Origin: Dicyema japonicum | Lineage: Eukaryota; Dicyemida; Rhombozoa; Dicyemidae | DNA length: 64,000 nucleotides | NCBI GenBank assembly: GCA_011109175.1 | Contig: RDEW01000008.1 | Span: 508,975-572,974 of the forward strand | Reading direction: 5' to 3' | Shown: positions 55,761 through 64,000 of the stretch, piece by piece | Layout: each line of letters begins with the position of its first letter | How positions within the stretch are numbered: position 1 is the first letter of the stretch | The notes under the pieces: model-generated | What the model saw: the letters and a program-made list of their open reading frames with translations, nothing else | Told to the model about the DNA's origin: nothing | The model's database searches: none | Program-made: the position numbers and the translations under genes

Positions 55761-58700
55761 CGACAAGGAAGAAAATGAGTTTGGTGGGGTCGAGAATCCT
55801 GAACAGCTCTTCTCATTGGACATAGCATCGGCTCAAAATTTCTGTATGATTGTAGATATTCCGATTGTGCATGGAATAGAGAGCAACTCGGTAAACGAGC
55901 CTCCTTTAAGAGTTTCCGCTGTAATTCGATTAAGAAATAATCAATGGGCTGGATTTTGTGCTCTGGTCCAATTATCCTTTTTGCGGTCACCTCGATTGCG
56001 AATAGTTTTAATGAGGAGGGTCGTGAAATCTGTATTGCTTACGAAGGACTTGGATGCGTCATAAATTGTATATAAAACGTGCCAAGTTCTTCTGTTTTGT
56101 CTCTAAATGTTTTTGATAGCACTTTTAAAATTCTCATTTTCTTCAGCGCAGAAGTTATTTGTTCTCAAAATGTCGGATATAGGTGACTCATAGAATCTTC
56201 AGTGTTTTGTTAATAGGATCATTTTCTTCAGCGCAGAAGTTATTTGTTCTCAAAATGTCGGATATACGTGACTCATAGAATCTTCAGTGTTTTGTTAATA
56301 GGAATAGCCTCATTTTTCATAAACATTTTTGATTGACAGAGCTGTCTTTTGTATCTGGTAAGCAGCGTGACAGAGGACTTTGTTGCTGATGTGTCAACTC
56401 TCCGCATTGAGAACCATAGTTAACCATGTCAAGCATTTGTTGAGCTGACTGAGTCGCTGATTTAATGCTTTGTACTTGGGGGTAAGAATGATATCTTCGG
56501 TATAAAAGAGGATTGGGCAGTATTCATTACAGGTTTGTGGCATGTCGTTTTTGTAGATATTAAAAAGGGCTAACGATAGTGGGGATTCTTAAGGTACTCC
56601 ATTTGCTATGAGACGGGATTTTGACTTTATGTTATTGCAAATCTCTTGTCCACATATTCCACTTAAAAAGTTGGCAATCCATAGTTTTATGTTTGGGTGG
56701 ATGCATATATCGTTTATGTCCTCAGTAAAGAGTTTTCTTAATACTGTGTTGAAAGCCTTTGTTATATCAACAGAGACAAGGATTGTTCTTTGGTGTGGGA
56801 TGCGGGTTGTAGTCTTCGATCTTTCAAGTTAATCTTTCGAGTTATCGGGAAAGTGAAAATAGGATCGAAATTTGTCTGTAGGAACAGGGGTTTTTTCGGA
56901 TTTCCTGGCTTCCAGATCGGTTTGATGTATGATATTTTCCAGACATCCGGAATAGTGATCATATTTATTGATTTTGTGAATATTTAAGCAATTAAATCTT
57001 AAGAAAAAATCCTAGATGCTTTAGTTCAGTTGTAGAAATATTGTCAGGACGTAGGGCTTTGGAGTTTCGGAACTTTGATATTGCCCACTGGACGTCCTTC
57101 GCCGTAAATATGGTTCACACGTATGATCCTTTCAGTTTTATACTTTTAAGAGTACTTGATGTTCTTTTGACTGGTTTTTATGAGCTAGGGAAGCATAGTA
57201 TTCCATTAAAATGTTTAGTTGCAATGATGTCCAATTTTGTGGTTCATCAAAAAACCTTTAATTGATTTTGTTCCAGACGTTCTGTAGTGACAATTTTCTG
57301 TTAGGGCATTTGATATTTCTGTCCCGCGTTTCTCGTTTGTTTTACTGACAAATTGGCTAATATCCTTGTTTAGTGTACGAATTCTTATTATATCCTACTC
57401 CGACGGTATGTTCANGTCCTTCGCCGTAAATATGGTTCACACGTATGATCCTTTCAGTTTTATACTTTTAAGAGTACTTGATGTTCTTTTGACTGGTTTT
57501 TATGAGCTAGGGAAGCATAGTATTCCATTAAAATGTTTAGTTGCAATGATGTCCCATTTTGTGGTTCATCAAAAAACCTTTAATTGATTTTGTTCCAGAC
57601 GTTCTGTAGTGACAATTTTCTGTTAGGGCATTTGATATTTCTGTCCCGCGTTTCTCGTTTGTTTTTGTGGTTCATCAAAAAACCTTTAATTGATTTTGTT
57701 CCAGACCTTCTGTAGTGACGGTTTTCTGTTAGGGCATTTGATATTTCTGTCCCGCGTTTCTCGTTTGTTTTACTGACAAATTGGCTAATCTCCTTGTTTA
57801 GTGTGCGAATTCTTATTATATCCTACTCCGACGGTATGTTCATTTTTAAATAGTTTATATCTTTGACTACATGTTTGGCTGTTGAATTGAATCGCCTTTT
57901 TGTCGGTTGTCTTCCCATTGAAATAATTAATTTTCTATCTTCTTGAATGAACAAATGATGTTGTTTAGTTATGAAACAGCATATAGTTTTGATAACTTGA
58001 TCCGCATGTCAATATAGCTCACAAATTTTGGCAAGTCAGCAATGGTATAATTAATTTAATAGGGAGTGACCTTCTATAATTTGATTTTGTTTTTATATGT
58101 AAAATGATTGGATTATGATCACTTATAATTTCGTACTTTACTCTCCATGAAATTGAAGAAGTTAGAAGGGGAGACGCGATTGCAACGTCAGGGAATGATG
58201 ATTTATCATTTTGTCTTGAGGGGGTTTTTGTGTTAAAGTTAAGGTCGATTAGGATGCAAAAGGTTTCCAAGTCTTCGATTAGCATGTCTCACCACCTGTT
58301 TACGTCTGTCCTTTCAGCCAGAGCGGGTGTTTTGTATTTAGGTCTCCGCAAAGAACGTTCTTTAGTGAGCTGATGACGAAAATTTTAGGCAAGTGGCTGA
58401 TGATGAAGTAGGTAGATAAGAATTGATCAGAGTAAGACGTATCGTGGAAGTTAAATTTTTGTAGTCAGAATTTAGTTAATTTCATGGTTTCGGAGGCGAT
58501 TGTTGACGTATTGGGTTATATCTTCATAAAGGATCCAGAATCGTATGATAGTTAGTTAGCCTCCCCAAAGTTTTCCACATCTATTTTTGCAGATAACTCA
58601 GTATCCAAGAAATCTTGGAGTTGTAATCGCACTTCTGAGTTTGGATTCTTGTAATAGAAGGACGTCAATTCGATATTTTTCCATTAGGTTTCTGAGTTCG

Positions 58701-58830
58701 ATAGTCTTACATTTGATCCCGTTTACTTTTATTTGCATTATCTTTAGGGGTCCGGGTTCGATTCGACGTATCCACTCAAAGACATTCCGTCTTGTCATTC
58801 TATCTTTGTAAGATAGGGGCAATTTAACTC
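55750..58830 (-). mobile_element. APE LINE family C
   Basis: From 58822 on the minus strand: endonuclease start (MQIKVNGIKCKTIELRNLME, IDVLLLQESKLRS), endonuclease end (KYEIISDHNPIILHIKTKS at 58120), RT start (PDVWKISYIKPIWKPGNPKK at 56940) and palm (ILFYTEDIILTPKYKALNQR at 56500), with a C-terminal remnant to 55750. Frameshifts throughout. It includes an 85-bp tandem duplication (56136-56305) and a duplication around an N. Confidence 0.75.
57095..57740. repeat. Direct duplication around a single N (57416)
   Basis: GTCCTTCGCCGTAAATATGG and the next 200 bp occur at 57095 and again at 57417; a third partial copy starts at 57664. The first two flank the N and look like a contig overlap. Confidence 0.7.
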
Positions 58831-58999
58831 TTTTCTTTAAATTGTCTCAAGTTTGGGAATAATTCTCATTGTCATGGACAAATAATCAAATCCTACTAGT
58901 AGCCGGGAATAATTCTCATTGTCATGGACAAAATAGCTCAAATCAATTAAATCAAAAATATATTTAATATCAAACTAAATAGTGATACCATTCTCTCAC

Positions 59000-59480
59000 T
59001 ATATATGCTCTGACAAATGTTATTGCATGTCGGATAAGCATAAATTGTCTTGCTCGACATTTTCAGACAAGATTTTAAAAGAAAATGACCTTATTCCTGA
59101 ACGATCTATAAACTAAATCTTTAAAGAAGGAAAGTAGTCTATCTCGACCTGGATGTCTATTTTTAAGGTGTATATTTTCAATAAAAATTTTCTTTTGCTC
59201 TACTTTTTCTGCAGCAATTTTTGCAAAAAAAAAATTCCGGATGTTTTAAAGTATAAAATGTCAGAATTCGGATCAAACAATTGAAATAATGACGCCGTCC
59301 TTCTAAAATTCGATATATAATGTATCATTTTATAAGATAAAACACCATCTTTGAGAAAAGCAATTATTTCATTCTTTCTCTCGATCGTCAAATCAACTAA
59401 CTTTATAACAGAAAACTTATACTAGAGTGCTCTGGATTGTTCTTTTATTCCATAAGAGTTAAACCAATCTAAAAAATAAA
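59000..59480 (-). mobile_element. Integrase-like fragment, second copy
   Basis: Minus-strand IERKNEIIAFLKDGVLSYKM and LFDPNSDILYFKTSG match 50860-51010, followed by a decayed zinc-binding segment. It lies in inverted orientation relative to the first copy. Confidence 0.45.
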
Positions 59481-59784
59481 CTTTTCTTTATAATTTAAAT
59501 TTTTGATAAAAAAAATTTTTTAATTTATAAAAAAAATCTAAAATAATGAATAGTGAGATTATTAAACAATAATTGAGAATTTTTAATATTTCACTTAGCT
59601 AATTTAAATTTATTGGTTGAGGTGGTGATGAAGCCTCTATTGCACTATATCTTATTCGTGATCCTTATAGACTTTTCCGTTCACACTGGGATCTTTTAAT
59701 TGCAGAGGACTTAAATAACTTCACAAGAAACACCAACTGGTATGCGATATAACAAAGTACGACGTCTCTATCTGCTACCGACAT

Positions 59785-60490
59785 TATGGTCTCAGATTTG
59801 CAGTCCATCGGGACCTGATTCACTGTGTTACATTAGTTTGGGCAGCATCTAGCATTATAATAAACATAACTAACGCCACATCGGCATTTGTGGGTTCGAC
59901 AAATCTCCAGTCCAAGTCTGGTGGAGATGCCGATGCGGACAGTATCGTCGTCAAGCTGGGTCCCGACACTGCCAACTGGGAGTGCATTGATCCATGAGCC
60001 ACTCGATTCGCATCTTCCAGGACTAGACATGCACGTATGTGTTGGTTTGATTTGTTCAGAAGCCTTTCATATTTATCCTCGCAGATGGTCCTGTAACGAC
60101 CTTTCTGCTCAGGCATCATCCCCTTAAATGCTCCATCTCTGTGATTTCAGATGATTCTGGAGAATCATCCTGACCAGCAGTCGACTGAACCCAAAGAGGA
60201 TAAATAAGCAGGGCAAGCCAGATCTTTCGTTGAAGGGATTCCCAGTCCGCCCAGGCTAACGGGTAGGGTCGCTTGGTCCCACCCTTGGTCGTCAAATTTC
60301 ACATTTGTGATACGTTATATAGTCTTCCGGAAGAGGGAATCGATAGCATCGAGCTGTTGCATTTTCAAGTAGCAGGGTGCCCCCCGAAGAACGTAGTTCA
60401 GTTTCTGTGCTGATTAGGCGTTTCTCAGGAGGAATAGTGAGGTGTGTGCGTCCAGCATCTCCAGATGTCTGAAGAGTAGAGAAGAGTTTG
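59785..60490 (-). mobile_element. RLE LINE family I, central fragment
   Basis: Minus-strand LNYVLRGAPCYLKMQQLDAI, WDQATLPVSLGGLGIPS, DLACPAYLSSLGS and MMPEQKGRYRTICEDKYERL match 24122-24900. The endonuclease end is missing. Confidence 0.72.
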
Positions 60491-60494
60491 TCGT

Positions 60495-60855
60495 ATTATC
60501 TAGTTAAACAATTGTGTTATATAGCCTTAGACAGGTGATATACTTTATCGTCAAATCACTTCTTTTTAAATTTGTTTAGCACAGCTGTATTATTCGAACG
60601 AGCTCTTTTCTGTTTCCAAATAATTCTTAAGTACAATTTCTAAGTTCATTAGGAACAACTTCCATAGACGAAGGATAGCTGATCTATCCCTTGATATGAA
60701 GTCGACGATGTCAGCATAAATGGATTCAGCTATCTCCAAATATATTACAAACAAAAAAGGAGAGATTTTTTTGGTGGGGTGGTGACGTGTTTCGTTACTA
60801 CTCTGCACAACGGTTAAAAAAAATTTCTGAAAAACACTCATGTTAGAAACGAGAA
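60495..60855 (-). mobile_element. APE LINE family A fragment
   Basis: Closely similar to 23370-23640. It encodes part of the RT palm on the minus strand. Confidence 0.5.
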
Positions 60856-62830
60856 CTTAGGTTAATGATGTTCAACGTACGTGCAATATCGATGGAACAA
60901 CTACCGACTGATTCTCTTCCCAACTGAACGCATGCACTACGGCATGGGATTTGCCCTACACGTAGAATACCTCAAAAAAATTTCATCACTATTGATGAGT
61001 CAACGACCGAATTTAGCCCTACAAGTCAAACTAAATGAACTATGCCCGTCCAACAGTCTATTAACCATCATAAATGTCTATGCACCACACTGTAAACGAG
61101 TAATCAAGAACCACGGTGAGCTCGAGGAATTCTACTCAGAACTATCAAGCACATACTTTAACAATGCTTCCTCGTCCTTGTCTTAGTTGAGGGAGATATG
61201 AATGCAATGGCCGGAATGCGAATGGGGCCCGAAGAATCCTCTATTGGAAGACACGGGCGCGGAAGGAGAAATGCATCTGGAACCTCTCTGGTGAACATCT
61301 GTGAGGCAAATAGCCTTTTCCTGTGCAACACGGCCTTTACGCACTCAGCTTGCCACAAGACGACGTGGCACGGACAAAGAAAAAACTCTGTCGGTAGGAC
61401 CGTGAATATATATAATCAAATCGACTACATTAACTGCCGAAAGTCTTATAAACACCTGATAAATGATGCACGTTCCTACCAGGGAACAACAACCGACAGC
61501 TACGTCAGATTCGTCATTGCAAAACGTTCTGTTAAATACACCTGACTGGGAAAAGATACATTGAAAACGTGAAGAAGCCAAGACAACGGCCTAATATATA
61601 CTTTCAGACAGAAAAATCGTGGTTAGAGCCAACTTGTAGAGCTAAATATCACGAACAAATCGAGACTCTTATGGTGAAAACCGCACCGAAATCATTAGTA
61701 CGAACTCTGTGGGATCAAACAAAGCAGATAATCTCCATGTCGGCAAATATTTGACTTGGAGTCCAAAATCATCACGCCCTAAACTTGGATCATCACCCGA
61801 GCGTGGTAGATATGGCAAAGCATTGCAGAGAGTTACGTCTAAAAGCGACAAACACGTTAGACGAGAGTAAAAAAAAAGAGCTTAATATCCAACAATGGGA
61901 ACTAAAGTGGAAAATCAAATATGAACAGAAAACACTCACGGAAAATTATTACATCCCTATTAACAGATGTGGAATGCCTAAAAAAAATTCAAGGATGTAT
62001 GCTGCTCGCGGCTGCTGCGGACAAGGAAACGACAAAACATCCTTTACATCAAATACAAAGATGCAAAATTCGTGTGTAACCCGAAAGAAAAAGCAGAATT
62101 GATTGTATGCACTTCGAAACACTGTTGAATAAATAAAATTAGGACTTTCCTCTTTTTCAAGGATAAACAAAGGCGCTAAAAATCCCAATCACAGTGGAAT
62201 AGGTGGAATTAAGGATAAATAAAGGGATAAACAAACTGATGAACAAGATTCGAATAGTCTTTTTGAAATCTCCAATTTAATTGCATCAAAATCTCAAAAA
62301 TTCGAAGAACCAAATCATTTTTTTTCTACGTGTCAGTTGATAGCAAAAAGGGATTGCCTAGAAGAGGAATTGGTGATTGAGATTCTGTACAATAGAGGTA
62401 TATCATTAACCACTTGGCTGGAAGGCCTTAAAGTTTTCGCTCAATTTAATCGCTAATAGGTTAACCACTGGGTTTCGTATTCGGCTTCTGAGTGTGGTTA
62501 GATGTCTTAGGTTATAAGGGAATGACAAAGAACTCCTACTTATTAACGACAGATATAGTTTGGAGTTACAAATAAAGTTTCTTTATAAACCAAAGATACC
62601 AAAATGTAACTATAATCCTTGTCATAAGACCTCTTGAAGGTTTTCGAAATAATCCATCGAGATTTACTCAGTAAAGGAATTTTTGGAATCTGACTTAATA
62701 AAAATGATTAGAGTTATTTTACATAGCACGAAGCGAATAGTTCGATTTGGCAGAACAATAATGTGACTACCCACCAAGAAAACTCAATCTCTTTTTTGTT
62801 GTTCGTAATATATTTGGAGATAGTTGCGTA
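60856..62830 (+). mobile_element. APE LINE family A, endonuclease to RT start
   Basis: Plus-strand LLTIINVYAPHCKRV (61060), GDMNAMAGMRMGPEESSIG (61190), FLCNTAFTHSACHKTTWHGQ (61320), then a basic linker (61800-62100) and early RT sequence with TWLEGLKVFAQFNR (62420) and a segment similar to 17440-17560. Several frame changes. Confidence 0.72.
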
Positions 62831-63540
62831 TCCTAGTAGAGAGGTAGCTTATTACTACGTCTCCATCTTTCATGAGTAATATCGTCTTCTCTTTTGATTT
62901 CCGTAATTTCAGTTTTGTTAACATTTACGCTGAGAAACCATTTCACAAGCTCCGCAGGTGCATTTTCTAGCAGGTGTTGGAGTGCGGTAACATCCCGTGA
63001 TACAAAATCCACATCATCCGCATAAGATGTCTCTTCTATATCTCCTTTATAGCATTTACGGAGGTCGCGGAGTGCAGATTCAAGGTATATGGTGAATAGT
63101 AAAGGAAAAGGGAATCACCCTGGGGTGTCCCAATCGTTGTTTTGAAAATTCGGGAAGTTGCTACTTCTGTCCTCACAGATAGTTTTGTGTTCCCAAGTAG
63201 TAGTCTGATTATCCTAACCGACGATTCATCCAATATTTGCTCAACCACATTCATCAGTTTCTGTCTGCGTATTGAGTCGAAAGCTCTGGAGAGATCTATT
63301 CCCAACACGGTTGTTACGCTCTTGAATCTTTGGTGCGTTGCTCAGCGCCATCTGTGGCTCCATACAATGTCTGCCGTAGACCTCCCTTCTCGGAACCCAC
63401 TTTGACTTGCTGGTACGTATAGATCCGCCACACCCTTTATCCGGCTAAGTGCAATGTTTGCCAGCACCTTGCGTATCGAATTCAGAAGTATTATCGGGCG
63501 GATATTTTCTACTGGTCCTTTAGACGTGGGTTCTTAAAAG
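62831..63540 (-). mobile_element. APE LINE family A, RT core
   Basis: Minus-strand MLGIDLSRAFDSIRRQKLMN, TTIGTPQGDSLF, a YADD at about 63010 and WFLSVN match 9900-10330. It faces the copy at 60856-62830, so the two halves are inverted relative to each other. Confidence 0.72.
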
Positions 63541-64000
63541 AAGAGGTCGAAATTTTGATTTTTTATATTATCATTAAAATGTAATTATGGAGATTAATTT
63601 GACGATATGAGTCGCGTGGCAATATCCCCAAGATAGAAAAAATTTGAAGACCTCAATTCTCCAAATAGTGTTAAATTTTAATCAACAATGTGCACCACAC
63701 GTGTGTGTATTGGTTAAAGCGATCGAAAAATTATTGATTATCTTACTGATTAATAACAAAGGTCAAACTTTAAGTGAATATTTATGATAATAAAATTTTT
63801 AGAAAACAAGTTTATGACGATTATTAACAAAAACATTGTGTTGATTTCTAAAATGCTAAATTATAGGCAATGCTTTGTAAATAGTCAAGAATATCGCGAT
63901 TATCGAAGTCATTTACAATGCGTTGAATTCTTAAAGCATTATCTCTGTATTTTTTCTTTTGTGTAGGACCTTCCCCACCAGCAATATACTGTTCAATTTT
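63541..64000. other. AT-rich sequence to the window end
   Basis: A 60-codon open frame at 63784-63966 shows no domain and is not called. Nothing else was recognised. Confidence 0.5.

Overview
The window is nuclear DNA of an animal. It is AT-rich, has no operons, and carries genes found in metazoans (an Aurora kinase, a polypeptide GalNAc-transferase, a core-2/I-branching GlcNAc-transferase, glucose-6-phosphate dehydrogenase) in a background of decayed retrotransposons. The most telling feature is intron size. In the three genes that could be rebuilt exon by exon, nearly every conserved block is separated by a GT-AG gap of only 22-27 bp, and removing it restores the family alignment. Introns this short, in animal genes, are known from dicyemid mesozoans, so I infer a dicyemid (or a close relative such as an orthonectid). 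This rests on intron size and gene content, not on any marker gene.

Layout: 1-2.0 kb, core-2/I-branching glycosyltransferase (one frameshift); 2.0-7.2 kb, SINEs and broken LINEs, including a tRNA-derived SINE with an exact 14-bp target-site duplication; 7.3-8.3 kb, a complete six-exon Aurora kinase; 9.4-12.2 kb, an almost full-length but frameshifted APE-type LINE; 12.9-20.2 kb, more LINEs, among them a large copy with a restriction-like endonuclease (RLE); 21.0-23.0 kb, GalNAc-transferase (minus strand, about ten tiny introns); 23.3-24.9 kb, LINE remnants; 25.2-26.8 kb, G6PD (seven tiny introns, one of them GC-AG); 27.3-41.6 kb, a mosaic of two RLE LINE families, APE LINEs and a hAT transposon; 43.5-44.8 kb, an unrecognised gene; 45.3-46.2 kb, an assembly gap; 46.2-63.5 kb, another mosaic of the same elements with a larger hAT remnant and integrase-like fragments.

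The four recognised genes do not form a system. Two act in O-glycan synthesis (GALNT starts mucin-type chains, GCNT branches them) but they lie 20 kb apart with repeats and the kinase between them. G6PD feeds the pentose phosphate pathway and Aurora acts in mitosis.

Two cautions. First, several coding frameshifts all sit in short homopolymer runs (C, G, T), and five of six isolated single N characters are flanked by directly repeated sequence, so part of the apparent decay and local duplication is probably assembly error. Second, the LINE and hAT pieces were recognised by eye from protein motifs; their ends are approximate and clade names are not assigned.
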